Below are positions 33,911 to 43,700 of a stretch of 64,000 nucleotides of DNA, one piece after another. Within the stretch, counting starts at the first letter, position 1, and every line of letters starts with the position of its first letter. Source of the DNA: JAFDVL01 sp043783625 (GTDB taxonomy: Bacteria > Acidobacteriota > Blastocatellia > RBC074). Position numbers and translations under genes: made by a program. Location of the stretch: the NCBI GenBank assembly GCA_043783625.1, contig JAYVZE010000200.1:1-64000 (forward strand). Reading direction: 5' to 3'. Below the pieces are notes generated by a model, which ran no database searches, was not told where the DNA came from, and worked only from the letters and a program-made list of their open reading frames with translations.

Positions 33911-35223
33911 CGTTTCTTCGCAGCAGCAGCTTTAGGAGCAAAGATCGTCAAATCAATCGCATTCGCCATCGCTTCATATCCCGCATCGCCCGGATGCAAC
34001 CAATCTCCTGCGTGAAAGGCTTCCATAAATTTTTTAGGATTTTTCGGATCACGTGTCGCCGCATCGAAATCAACTACGCCGTCGAACGCGCCACTGGTGC
34101 GAATCCATTGATTGACAGCGGTGCGCGCGGCTTCGCCTTTTTCAGTGAATGCACGCGAACCATCAAACGGAGTCAGCGTGCAACCGATAATTTTCAAGCC
34201 GCGTGCGTGTGCGTGTTCGATGATTTGTTTGTATCCCGTGAGCAAATCTTCAGCAACGGCTTTCGCGTCTGCTTCCGGCTGACGGGTGCGCCCACTAATG
34301 TCATTAATGCCTTCCATTAACAGCACAAATTTTACGCCGGGCTGCGTCAGGACATCACGTTCCAGTCGCGCCAGCGCGCTCATTCCACCCAGCACGCCGC
34401 CTCCATCACGCAACACCTGATTGCCGGAAATGCCTACATTCACGACGCCAAAATTCACAGTGCGTTTGTCAGCCTGTAAGCGTTTAGTGAAATAAGCAGG
34501 CCACGTATGATCTGTGTTCGGCATTGAGCCGTGTCCGTCGGTAATTGAATCGCCAAACGCCACGATTGTCGCAGCGTTGGCGGGAGCGAGAACATCAATG
34601 CCCGCGAGCCAGTAATACGCCAGCGAAGTCGTCGCCGCAGCAATTTCTGCGCTGCCGGAAAAATCGCCTTCCTTCGATAAATAAGCAGTATGTTCGCCAA
34701 ACAAATGCGTACTCGTCGTGCTTTCTTTTGGCACAAACATACTCACAGCAATTTCGGCTAACGGAGCAACCGTTAAATCTACTGGATCGCTCAACATCAC
34801 CGCTCCCGGCGGAATTAAGCACGAAGAACGACCACTAAATTTCAGTACGCGATCTGAAGCGGGAATAATAGCGGAATCATTTTTGCGTAGCGCAATATGT
34901 GCGGCTCCAATTTCCAACGGCTTGCTGCCGAAAGCATTCACCAATCGAATTCGTACGCTACGCCCGCCAACACTGCCCCTGACGATCATTCGTACCGTTT
35001 GATTATTGACGCTTGACCACATTGATGGAATTGCCAGATTGACGGGCGGCGGCGGATTTTGCGGCGGACGCGGTGCGGTCGGGCCGTTGTAAATTATTTG
35101 CTGCGCAGTTCCCCACGTAGCAACCCAATGTTCACCGTTTGATTGCGCCACAATCGCAAAATTCAAGCCAACCAATAGCAAAACCAGCAAGAATATTTTT
35201 TGTTGAGTTTTCATGTTTTTCAT
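33907..35223 (-). CDS. Secreted SGNH/GDSL esterase, rhamnogalacturonan-acetylesterase-like
   Basis: 438 residues with a signal peptide ending near IVAQS. An N-terminal beta-rich domain (HWVATWGTAQQ, VNNQTVRMIVRGSVGGRSVRIRLVNAFG) precedes the SGNH hydrolase: block I VAFGDSITDG with the catalytic Ser, block II GISGNQVL, block III MEGINDI and block V DWLHPGDAGYEAM with Asp and His. Such proteins deacetylate plant polysaccharides or oligosaccharides. With GH106 next in the operon, an acetylesterase for rhamnogalacturonan is reasonable but inferred. Translation of the HEAT gene starts within its stop codon. Confidence 0.9.
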   Translation of the reverse strand: MKNMKTQQKIFLLVLLLVGLNFAIVAQSNGEHWVATWGTAQQIIYNGPTAPRPPQNPPPPVNLAIPSMWSSVNNQTVRMIVRGSVGGRSVRIRLVNAFGSKPLEIGAAHIALRKNDSAIIPASDRVLKFSGRSSCLIPPGAVMLSDPVDLTVAPLAEIAVSMFVPKESTTSTHLFGEHTAYLSKEGDFSGSAEIAAATTSLAYYWLAGIDVLAPANAATIVAFGDSITDGHGSMPNTDHTWPAYFTKRLQADKRTVNFGVVNVGISGNQVLRDGGGVLGGMSALARLERDVLTQPGVKFVLLMEGINDISGRTRQPEADAKAVAEDLLTGYKQIIEHAHARGLKIIGCTLTPFDGSRAFTEKGEAARTAVNQWIRTSGAFDGVVDFDAATRDPKNPKKFMEAFHAGDWLHPGDAGYEAMANAIDLTIFAPKAAAAKKR

Positions 35224-35300
35224 AAGTTGCGTAAGAACTTTACGAAGAGGCGTAGCTCAATTCCCAAAATCGTTATAGCTTTCAGAAAATGAACTTTCAA

Positions 35301-35490
35301 TCAAAGCTCCAACGGAGCGAAATACAATAGCCCAGGGTGCAACCCTGGGTAGGATCAGAAATAGAATCCAAGCCCTGAAGGGGCGAAATAAATTATTGCG
35401 CCCTTTCAGGGCTTGATTTTTTCCGTGCAATCAACCCAGGGTTGCACCCTGGGCTATTGTATTGCCACCCCTTCGGGGTTCTGTTCGGAA
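35301..35490. repeat. 190-bp composite palindromic element, copy 1
   Basis: Nested inverted repeats: AAGCTCCAACGGAGC, TAGCCCAGGGTGCAACCCTGGG and its partner CCAGGGTTGCACCCTGGGCTA, and GCCCTGAAGGGGCG with CGCCCTTTCAGGGC. The whole folds on itself. A close relative lies at 38177-38381. It fills most of the 323-nt gap between the esterase and DUF1479 genes; nothing else is seen there. Confidence 0.85.
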
Positions 35491-35546
35491 AAACATTTTC
35501 TTAATTTTTATAACCAAACAAACTACCCATTGAACTTTCGGAATTC

Positions 35547-36791
35547 TCACCACGGCATCAATCCCATTTGTTTTTTACCAAGCTCCGATAAATCTTCAAG
35601 CGTAGCGCGATTTTTAAAATTTACCTCGTAATCTTCCGCCGCAAAATCCGGCGAACTTTTTCCCGCTAAAAAGCTCTCAGCCTGACGCGTCAAAAATCGC
35701 GCATTCTTCTCGCACCACGGCGCAGCACCGATGTAAATCACGTTGCTGTAATTGATGCCGCGATGTTCATTTTCGACGGCGTGGATCACGTCGGGATGCC
35801 ACCAAACGGTGTCGCCGGGTTCGACAGTTGGGATGCTGATTTCGGCTTGTAATAAAAGTTGATGCCATTGCGGATACGCCGCCAACGCACGTCCTGCCGC
35901 CGCTCCGCACAAATCATCCGGCGCGACATCGGGTTGCAACGCACGTAATAACAACCACGCCATGCTTCGCGCAATCGGAATAATTTTCAACGTACCATCG
36001 CCCGGCCCTTGCTTCGTCAAAGCCGTCCAGCCTTGAAACGTACGAAACATGCTGCACACCGCAGGCGAAGGAATTTCTTTCGTGTTGGTGCGTCCTTCCG
36101 CACGAAACGGGTCGTACTTATTTACGTCGCCGAAAAAAACTTCGTGAAAGACGCGATGAAAACTGGGGTCGCACCAACGCTCTATCGAACCGCCATCACA
36201 ATGCGCCGACAGTCCTAACGATTTGTCGCCCGGTTCGCGGCGACGTATGCGGTCGGCGTAATTGCATTGCCGATCAGGATCAAATTCCATCGTTCCATCG
36301 GCATGACTGAAATCCCACAAACGATTGAGCCAGCTTCGCGTCGCTGCTAAATTTTCATGTTGCCGCGCCTGCATCTGCGGACATGACCAATACAAACCAA
36401 AAATCTGCGGTCGCCCTGATGCCAGCGCACTGAAATATTTATCCAGTCCAACTTTGTCTTTTGCTTTTTCGTAATAATTATTTTCGTCAATGTAACGACC
36501 GATTTCTTCACTCCAAGCCGTTGCTTGTTGAGGAGCAAAGACTCCGCGAATGACTACACAGCCGCGCCGTCTGATGCGATTTTTTTGTGCTTCGCTAATC
36601 GTGCCTGACGACAAATCATGATAGGAAATGTTTGGTACCGCATCTGCGCCTTCGGCTTTGACCGCCGCTACTTCATCAGTCAGCCATTCATCCATCTGCG
36701 CCATTCGAGCAGCGCAATCCGGCATCTGCGCGAGCAGCGCAGCCTTCGCGTCAATTACAGCTTGCTTGGGGTTATTCATCCAGTTTTGCAT
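35547..36791 (-). CDS. DUF1479 family Fe(II)/2-oxoglutarate-dioxygenase-like protein
   Basis: 414 residues. It resembles the DUF1479 (YbiU) family throughout: ISYHDLSSGTISEAQKNRIRRRG, VVIRGVFAPQQATAWSEEIGRYI and the jelly-roll region. Likely iron ligands are His and Asp in LSAHCDGGSIERW and a second His in WWHPDVIHAVEN. The family is linked to the phytanoyl-CoA dioxygenase fold and its substrate is unknown. It lies 6 nt downstream of the alditol-oxidase-like gene, so the two are probably co-transcribed and may act on the same sugar derivative. Confidence 0.87.
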   Translation of the reverse strand: MQNWMNNPKQAVIDAKAALLAQMPDCAARMAQMDEWLTDEVAAVKAEGADAVPNISYHDLSSGTISEAQKNRIRRRGCVVIRGVFAPQQATAWSEEIGRYIDENNYYEKAKDKVGLDKYFSALASGRPQIFGLYWSCPQMQARQHENLAATRSWLNRLWDFSHADGTMEFDPDRQCNYADRIRRREPGDKSLGLSAHCDGGSIERWCDPSFHRVFHEVFFGDVNKYDPFRAEGRTNTKEIPSPAVCSMFRTFQGWTALTKQGPGDGTLKIIPIARSMAWLLLRALQPDVAPDDLCGAAAGRALAAYPQWHQLLLQAEISIPTVEPGDTVWWHPDVIHAVENEHRGINYSNVIYIGAAPWCEKNARFLTRQAESFLAGKSSPDFAAEDYEVNFKNRATLEDLSELGKKQMGLMPW

Positions 36792-36797
36792 AAAATT

Positions 36798-38135
36798 TTA
36801 TATACCAAAAATATTCCGGTCTAAAAATTCATTGCGGAATTTTCCTTGTGGGTCGTATTGCTTCAGCAAATTTTGAAAATCAGCAAAGCGTTCATAACGC
36901 GATTTTAATTGCGCGGGCGTGACTGTGAACAATTTGCCCCAATGCGGACGTATGCCAAACGGAGCCAGTTCTTTTTCAATCACAGGAATCAATTTCATCA
37001 CCGCAGCCGTGTTTTGTTTCCACGTAAAATGAATCGCGACGCTGGTTTGGTTGTAAGCAGTACTCATCCAAAGATTATCCGCAGCAATCGTACGAATTTC
37101 TGAAATCATAATATCTTTCGACCATTTGTTGCCCAGGCGATTGATCGCGCTCAAAGCCGCATAAGCATTGCGGAGCGGAACAAAAAATTCTGACTGTAAT
37201 TCTTTGCCGCTGCTGGGTGTAAAATTCATGCGGAAGTGCGGCAACCGTTCATGCCACGGGCCAGGCACGCCCATTTGCTCTGTGCAATTAATGGCGTCGA
37301 GTTCGGCAATCGGATGCAGATTTTTCTTCGCTAATTTTGCGCCAAAAAACTCCGGCTTCGGATTGATTGCACCACCGTCAATTCGGCTTTTGACCCAGAC
37401 TTCGCTGACATTATTTTTCAGCCAATTTGTGAATAAACTGACGCTGTAGCTGCTCGACATAATCGCTTCAAAATTGCGCTCTAATTCACCGAACGGCAAA
37501 TTTTCATAAACGTCTTGCCGCACCTGAAACGTTGGTTGGATGTCGAGCGTGACTTTTGTGACGACACCAATGCCGCCGAGGTTCACGACTGCGCCGTTGA
37601 ATTGCTCGCTGTCTTTTCCGCGCGTTAAATTAACGACTTCGCCAGAGTCCGTGACAAACTCAATGCCCGCGACTGCCGAAGCCAAATTGCCATTTTTAAT
37701 TCCTGATCCGTGCGTTGCTGTCGCGCAGGCTCCGGCGACAGAAATGTGCGGTAACGAGGCCAGGTTATGCAGCGCGTAGCCTTTGTTTACGAGGTATTCC
37801 GCCAAAGTACCATAACGAATACCTGCTTCGACAGTGACGGTATTCGCTTGCGTATCAAGTGAAACAACCTTCGCCATTTTTTTCGTGGAAACAAGATTAT
37901 GCGGAGAATCAGCAATACGATTGAAGCAATGCTGTGTGCCTAACACGCGGAGCTTTGGTGTTTTCTTCACCAGTTCCTGCACCTGTTCGAGCGATTCAGG
38001 ATAAAAAACATTTTCTGTGCTGTAGGTTAAATTCCCTGCCCAGTTTTTCAGTTTCTCACCTTTGGCCCAGGCACGGGAAAAAACCGCGTCTGCGATAGAA
38101 GCGGATGACATTTTTAGAAACGTTCGTTTTCTCAT
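36798..38135 (-). CDS. FAD-linked alditol/xylitol-oxidase-like protein
   Basis: About 445 residues from MRKRTFLKMSSASIADAVFSRAWA; the longer frame upstream is a translation of a repeat element. N-terminal PCMH-type FAD domain: WAGNLTYSTENVFYPESLEQVQELVKK, LRVLGTQHCFNRIADS, HISVAGACATATHGSG, where the final His is the usual site of covalent FAD. C-terminal D-arabinono-lactone-oxidase-type domain: IRPHWGKLFTVTPAQLKSRYERFADFQNLLKQYDPQGKFRNEF. Known relatives oxidise sugar alcohols such as xylitol. The N terminus looks like an export signal, perhaps Tat-like, but without a clear RR pair. Confidence 0.87.
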   Translation of the reverse strand: MRKRTFLKMSSASIADAVFSRAWAKGEKLKNWAGNLTYSTENVFYPESLEQVQELVKKTPKLRVLGTQHCFNRIADSPHNLVSTKKMAKVVSLDTQANTVTVEAGIRYGTLAEYLVNKGYALHNLASLPHISVAGACATATHGSGIKNGNLASAVAGIEFVTDSGEVVNLTRGKDSEQFNGAVVNLGGIGVVTKVTLDIQPTFQVRQDVYENLPFGELERNFEAIMSSSYSVSLFTNWLKNNVSEVWVKSRIDGGAINPKPEFFGAKLAKKNLHPIAELDAINCTEQMGVPGPWHERLPHFRMNFTPSSGKELQSEFFVPLRNAYAALSAINRLGNKWSKDIMISEIRTIAADNLWMSTAYNQTSVAIHFTWKQNTAAVMKLIPVIEKELAPFGIRPHWGKLFTVTPAQLKSRYERFADFQNLLKQYDPQGKFRNEFLDRNIFGI

Positions 38136-38176
38136 AGCTGACCTGTTGATTTGCGATAGCATTTCAAAAAATGCTC

Positions 38177-38381
38177 TTCCGAATAGAGTCCCAACGGGAC
38201 GCCGATAACATAGCTCAGGGTGCAACCCCGGGTAAGATCGGAACATATAAAGTAGCCCTGAAGGGGCGACATAAAAAATCTGTGAATATCTCGCCCTTTC
38301 AGGGCTTGCGCAAAAATCTCAACGCTTCCCGGGGTTGCACCCCGGGCTATTACATTCCGCTCCGTTGGAGCTTTGTTCGGA
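38177..38381. repeat. 205-bp composite palindromic element, copy 2
   Basis: Same module order as 35301-35490: a short terminal stem ending GCTCCGTTGGAGC, an AGGGTGCAACCCCGGG / CCGGGGTTGCACCCCGGG pair and AGCCCTGAAGGGGCG / CGCCCTTTCAGGGC in the middle. Some pairs have changed on both arms, keeping the stem. It lies between the YVTN and alditol-oxidase-like genes. Confidence 0.85.
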
Positions 38382-38406
38382 GTTTATAATTAAACAAATT
38401 CTTGCG

Positions 38407-39417
38407 TTAGCGGCGGCTCGCCCAAGCCATTCCATCCGGCTGTTTGCCGACATCAATGCGACCGATGATTTCCAGCGATTTCAAATCAATGATGGCGACA
38501 TAATCATCCGGCGTACAGGCAATGTAGGCTCGTGTGCCGTCCGGTTGCATCTGAATGCCTGCGGCTCCGCGTCCAAGCTTGATTCGTTTCACTTCAGTGC
38601 GCTTAGCGACATCAATAATCGTCGCATCCGAACCGCTGAGGGTTGAGATAAAAACGCGTTTTCCATCAGGCGTGAATTTCAGCCGATTGGCTCCTTTGAC
38701 GTTAGCATCAAGTGTGTTTGTAACTTTTTTGCTGGCGACATCAATGATCGAAACCGTGCCATCCTGAGAATTCGACACCCAGACTTCTTTTCCATCAGGA
38801 GCAACATCGAATCCTTCCGGGCCTTTGCCGACAGGGATCAGCGTTTGATCCCAATCTTCACGACCTGGACGCAGCGCAGCTTTCTCAATCATACTCACCG
38901 TACCCGAACCCATATTCGTAGTAAAAATCGGCGCAGTGGCTTCCGTCACAAAAAGCATGTGCGTTCTGCGCTGCCCCGTCCCGAAGACAAAATCTACTTT
39001 CTTGGTGTTCGGATCATAGCTGCCAACGACGTTCGCCGCTTCCGCTGTGAACCAGACTTTTCCGCCTGCGAACACAATGCCGTGCGGCCCCTTCAATGCT
39101 CCCAAATCAATTGACGGCAAAGCCTTCTGCTCGACCAAATCAAGCACCGCAATCGTGTTATAAGCACCGCCGCCATAATTGGTCACGTAAGCGAATTTCC
39201 CATCAGCAGAAGCGATGACTTCATGCGGGTCTGGCCCGACGGGCATGCGGGCAATCACCTTCAGGCTGACAGGATCAACGATTGCTAAGGTGCGTTCTGT
39301 TTTGGAGAGAATCAGCAAAGATTGTGACGGCGTACTTTCTATCGGCAGATTGCCCATCGAAAAAAGACTGCTGAGTAAAAGTGCTGAAATTATTTTGATG
39401 TGTAGTAATGCAGCCAT
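38407..39417 (-). CDS. Secreted YVTN-type beta-propeller protein
   Basis: About 336 residues from the ATG at 39417, which has GGAGGA about 8 nt upstream (the frame opens 30 nt earlier without support). A signal peptide is followed by repeated blades: LLILSKTERTLAIVDPVSLKVIARMPVGPDPHEVIAS, AYVTNYGGGAYNTIAVLDL, EVWVSNSQDGTVSIIDVASKKV, AYIACTPDDYVAIIDLKSLEIIGRIDVG. About seven blades complete the propeller. Function is unknown; many are periplasmic binding or scaffold proteins and some carry redox cofactors. Confidence 0.88.
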   Translation of the reverse strand: MAALLHIKIISALLLSSLFSMGNLPIESTPSQSLLILSKTERTLAIVDPVSLKVIARMPVGPDPHEVIASADGKFAYVTNYGGGAYNTIAVLDLVEQKALPSIDLGALKGPHGIVFAGGKVWFTAEAANVVGSYDPNTKKVDFVFGTGQRRTHMLFVTEATAPIFTTNMGSGTVSMIEKAALRPGREDWDQTLIPVGKGPEGFDVAPDGKEVWVSNSQDGTVSIIDVASKKVTNTLDANVKGANRLKFTPDGKRVFISTLSGSDATIIDVAKRTEVKRIKLGRGAAGIQMQPDGTRAYIACTPDDYVAIIDLKSLEIIGRIDVGKQPDGMAWASRR

Positions 39418-39515
39418 AAATTCTTCCTCCAAAACTGTAAAAAACATTACGCAAGGAATCGCTTTCTTGTTACGATCTCCTGCGCACTACGTTTGCGTAG
39501 CTTCGCTCGCAAACG

Positions 39516-39537
39516 GCAGGCAGGATGCCTGCACTCC
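39516..39537. repeat. Single arm of the GCAGGCATCCTGC repeat family
   Basis: Matches the 22-nt arms at 20300-20451 at most positions and folds locally (GCAGGC/GCCTGC). No second arm is close, so it may be a decayed copy. Confidence 0.55.
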
Positions 39538-39541
39538 CAGC

Positions 39542-40711
39542 TTATTGTTCAACTTTTTGCTTTGTGACTTCTGGTCGTGAAAAATTTGGTGCGGCCAGCG
39601 TCTGTGTTTTCAAATTGCGTGAACGTTGATATTCCGCGAACGCTTTTTGTTGCTCTGCCGCATTGCCTATTGTTCTGTAAGCTTGCGCCAATTGAAACCA
39701 CGCGACTTCATTGTTGCTGTTTATCGAAATTGCTTTGCGCAGCGGCGTGATCGCCTGCTCCGCGTGGTGCAACGCAACTTCTGTACGTCCTAAGCCAACC
39801 AACGCATCTTCAAAATCAGAATAATATTTCACAGCCAGTGCAAACAATTCTTTCGCCTGATCGAAGCGTGTAGCCTTGCGATGTAATTCGCCCGCTTCAT
39901 ACGCCGCATTTGCATTCGTCGGGTCAAGTTGCAATTCCTGTTCGAATTCTTTCAGTGCTTCCGCTTCGGCAGTGGCATCCTGTGCGACACGCGTTAACTG
40001 CACGCGTCCGAGACGAAAATGAATGCCGGGATGATTCGGGTTTTTCTTGAGAACTTCGCGGTACGCACCAAGCGCAGATTCCAATTGCCCCTGACTTTCG
40101 TGCGCTTCGCCTGCCGCCAACTGTAGCCAGAGCGAATCCGGTGCGACCCGTGAGATTTTCACAGCGGAAAGATACGCATAATTCGCAAACAGACGACTGG
40201 CATGATACAGAATTTCAGGGTCTTTGGGGTACAAACGAGTTAATTCCAAAGCAATTTCGACAGCTTTGTCGTCTTGTTGCAAACCCGTATACGCACGCTG
40301 CAATTGCAATCCACTCGAACGCTTCAACGCCGCATCAGTCGTGCGCCTGAAACCTTTTTGCAAGATCGGAACGGCTTCCTGATATTGCCCTAATTCAGAA
40401 AGTGACATCGCCAGCAACACATCAATATTTGACAACGTTGGTTTTAATTTCATCGCCTGACGGAGTGCCGGAACTGCCTGTTCAAATTTTCCAGATTGAA
40501 AATAAATCAGTCCGAGCCGCGCGTGTGCCTCAGCCATCGTCGGAGCCAGTTCGCGGATTTTTTCGTACGCCTGCGCCGCTTCATCATAACGCCCTGATGC
40601 CAAAGCTTTTTCTCCGGCCTGCGCATACCGCTGCAACTGCGCATCGTTATTTGCCTGCGCCAGTCCGCACACAGGTAAGAAAAAAATAAAAATAAATATC
40701 CTTGCTAACAT
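39542..40711 (-). CDS. Secreted tetratricopeptide-repeat protein
   Basis: 389 residues: signal peptide to LAQA, then about nine TPR units (RYAQAGEKALASGRYDEAAQAYEKIRELAP, AHARLGLIYFQSGKFEQAVPALRQAMKLKP, PGIHFRLGRVQLTR, VAWFQLAQAYRTIGNAAEQQKAFAEYQR). TPR solenoids bind other proteins. In Acidobacteriota, TPR and YVTN genes often sit beside Oar-type receptors, as here; a role in receptor or enzyme complexes is inference. Confidence 0.88.
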   Translation of the reverse strand: MLARIFIFIFFLPVCGLAQANNDAQLQRYAQAGEKALASGRYDEAAQAYEKIRELAPTMAEAHARLGLIYFQSGKFEQAVPALRQAMKLKPTLSNIDVLLAMSLSELGQYQEAVPILQKGFRRTTDAALKRSSGLQLQRAYTGLQQDDKAVEIALELTRLYPKDPEILYHASRLFANYAYLSAVKISRVAPDSLWLQLAAGEAHESQGQLESALGAYREVLKKNPNHPGIHFRLGRVQLTRVAQDATAEAEALKEFEQELQLDPTNANAAYEAGELHRKATRFDQAKELFALAVKYYSDFEDALVGLGRTEVALHHAEQAITPLRKAISINSNNEVAWFQLAQAYRTIGNAAEQQKAFAEYQRSRNLKTQTLAAPNFSRPEVTKQKVEQ

Positions 40712-40724
40712 TTGTTGCTCCCTG

Positions 40725-40763
40725 AGAAAAGACCCGCCAGATCATTGTGACCTGACGGGTCTT
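40725..40763 (-). terminator. Rho-independent-like terminator after receptor 2
   Basis: On the minus strand AAGACCCGTCAGGT pairs with ATCTGGCGGGTCTT (two mismatches, short loop), followed by TTTCTC. It lies 26-64 nt past the receptor stop and upstream of the TPR gene ATG, so receptor 2 is likely the end of its own transcript. Confidence 0.6.
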
Positions 40764-40788
40764 ATTGCTCAAGTATTCACCTGAGACA

Positions 40789-43700
40789 TCACCAAACTAA
40801 CTTGGCTCCAAGCTGGTTAATACGTGCGGCTCTGGCACTAAGTATCTTGCCAAAATTCACCGTATCAGCCACGCTACGAACTGGGTTGCCCCATTGCGTA
40901 TGGTTGAAGGCATTGAACGATTCGAGACGGAATTGGAAGCTCAATTTCTCCGTGATGGTGAAATTTTTGAACAAACCTGTATCCCAATTGTTAATGCCTG
41001 GTAATCGCAGAATGCCACGCCCTGAAGTTCCGAGGAATCCAGCGGCAGGTTGTTTGAAAGCTGCGGTATCAAACCATTTGTCAATAGTTTTGAGCAACGA
41101 GGCTTTCCCGACTATATCCGCCCGATTCGTTCCAAAGGTATCATTCAATCCCCCGACATCGGCTGCCGAAATTGTCATCGGGAAACCGTTCTGGAAGGTG
41201 GCAATTGCATTGACTTGCCAACCACCAATTAAGATGTCCGCAGCTTTGTGCAAATTGCCTCCGAATTTCTTGCCGCGTCCGATAGGCAATTCATAAACGA
41301 AGCTGCTCACCAAGCGGTGATTCACATCGAATTCTGAACGTCCACGGTCACGACGAATGTCGCTATTATCTAAAAATCCCTGCCAACCCGCGACATCGTT
41401 TCCGATACCGGCAGCGGCAGATTTGCTATCAATGCTCTTAGCCCAGGTATAGACCAAAGTGAAGAGCAACGAATTGCTACGATGCTCAACCTTGGCATTG
41501 AAGGCATTGTAACTGGAGTTCCCTGACCAATCGCTATCAATGTAAGTAGCAAAATTAACGAAAGGTCTGCGAGCCAGCACAGGGCAATCACCAACCGTTG
41601 GGGTAGCGGCGCAAAGAGCAGGATTAACAGGCTTACGTGATTGGGCAATTTGTCGCCGCATCAGCAAGTGAGTCCCTTTTGAACCAATATAATTGAGTTC
41701 AAGGGTAGTGTTGGTACTGAGCGAACGTTGCGCGCCGAGTGACCATTGCTGAACATACGGATTTTTTGGGTTCGGCGAAATATTCACTGCCAGAAACGTG
41801 TTTGCCGCCGGTGACGCTACGCCAACGTTGGCAAAATTCGGAAACAATTGGTTTGTGGTCAGCAAGTTTGTCTGACCTAAACTTTGCGTGTAATTCCCAC
41901 GACTGACATACGGGAAAATATCTGCAGCTCCATCAATTTCGCGCCCTTCGGCGGAGTCGTAAAAAATGCCATATCCACCACGTAAAACTGTTTTGTCATC
42001 ACTAAATGGACGCCACGCAAAACCGAGGCGCGGAGCAAAGACTTTCTTCGAGGCGTCAGCAGGATTGCGACGACCGGCAAACTTATAATAGCTTTGGTCG
42101 CCAACGATTCCTTTATCCACAAGAGTCTGATCCGCTACCAGCAAGCCCCCCTTTGGATTGGACAGATCGCGCCATCCCATGCGGTTGTTTGTTTCGTAGG
42201 GAACTGAGCGATAATCCCAACGTACTCCTAGATTCAGAGTGAGCCGTGAGTTAATTTTCCAGTCATCCTGAATATAAGGAGCAACATATAGAAAATTAAA
42301 TTCACGTGGATTGCCTGTCTTGCCTGCAACGCTAAAGCCTGCTGGCTGGAAGACGCTTGCACCCGAAAAATAACCTAACAGAAAATCCGCAATTGCATTG
42401 TCTCTGGTAGCATTTCCGGTGAAAAACCCGCTGAACGTAAACTGACCTAAGAAATCATTCGCCAGATCGCGTTGCAGCGACCATTTACGGAAATTGAATC
42501 CCATATTCAGCGTATGACGACCACGAATCCAAGTCGTAGTGTTGCTGATGTCCACCATCGGCTGATTACTGGATTGGTAATCATTGACCGCGCTGCCTCC
42601 GCCGGAAAGCCCTGCTCCGACACCACCGAAACCGACTGCTGGATAGGAACGCTGATCGTCAGGTAATCCGGTAAAGACACCCGTCAATTTCAGAGTATCT
42701 ATATCAGCCTGTGGAGCGGTCGCTCCATGCTGAACAGCACCTGCCTCAATGTAACCAAAGCGAAATTGATTCACGAGATTTGAACTGAAGGGAATCGTAT
42801 GCGAAATCTGCCAGTTCTTGGTTTTTTGAACGAAGTCTACGTCTCCTAGTTCAGTCGTGTTTCCGATGGCAGTGTTAGTGTAATCAGATTGTGTATAGCG
42901 ACCAAAGACTGTGCCCAAGCGACCAAGTTGCTGATCGCCGCGAATGGTGTATTGCTTTTGATCCAGCGGCAAATTGCGAACCCGAAGATAGTTTCCACCC
43001 GTACCAGTGAAATTCGGCGCCGGGAAAAACTTCGTGGCAGCGAGCTGTGCCAGACGCGAAAAACGGTTCGTTGGAACAATGTTGCCGACAAATGGTAACC
43101 CTGTCACAGGATCAAGAATTTGCGAGGTGAATTTGCCCCCTAGCTGATCGGCAGTCGGGACAGTCAGCAAATCCGATGATCCCGCGATTCGCTTATACCC
43201 TTCAAAATTCGCCAGCCAGAATGATTTATTACGTCCATCATAAAGCTTGGGAATCCACACTGGACCGCCAACTACAAAACCATATTGATCTTGTTTTAAT
43301 TTGGTTTTCTTGACTCCGCGCGCATTATTAAAGTAATTGTTAGCGTCAAATTTATCTCTCCGCCCAAACCAGAAAACCGTTCCGTGTAAATCGTTCGTCC
43401 CCGTCTTACTGACGATATTGACCTGATTGGCACTGAAGCCATACTCCGCTGAGTATGTTCCGGTTTGCTCTTTGAATTCCTGAATGGCATCAATAGACAA
43501 AATTGCCGCCGGGGTTCCCAGTGCGGTATCCGTGTTTGACGTTCCATCAAGCAAGTAATTGTTTGAGGTTGGACGCGCACCATTAATACTAATAGCATTA
43601 CCCGCGCCTTGGCGCATTCCACCTTGCTCTCCGTTTGTCTCAACGGTTCCACCATTCAGAAATAACAAGGACAAAAAATTGCGCCCGTTAAGAGGTAGCT

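Noticed and set aside
38136..38246. 37-codon extension of the alditol-oxidase-like gene
   Set aside because: The extension is largely a translation of the repeat element at 38177-38381.
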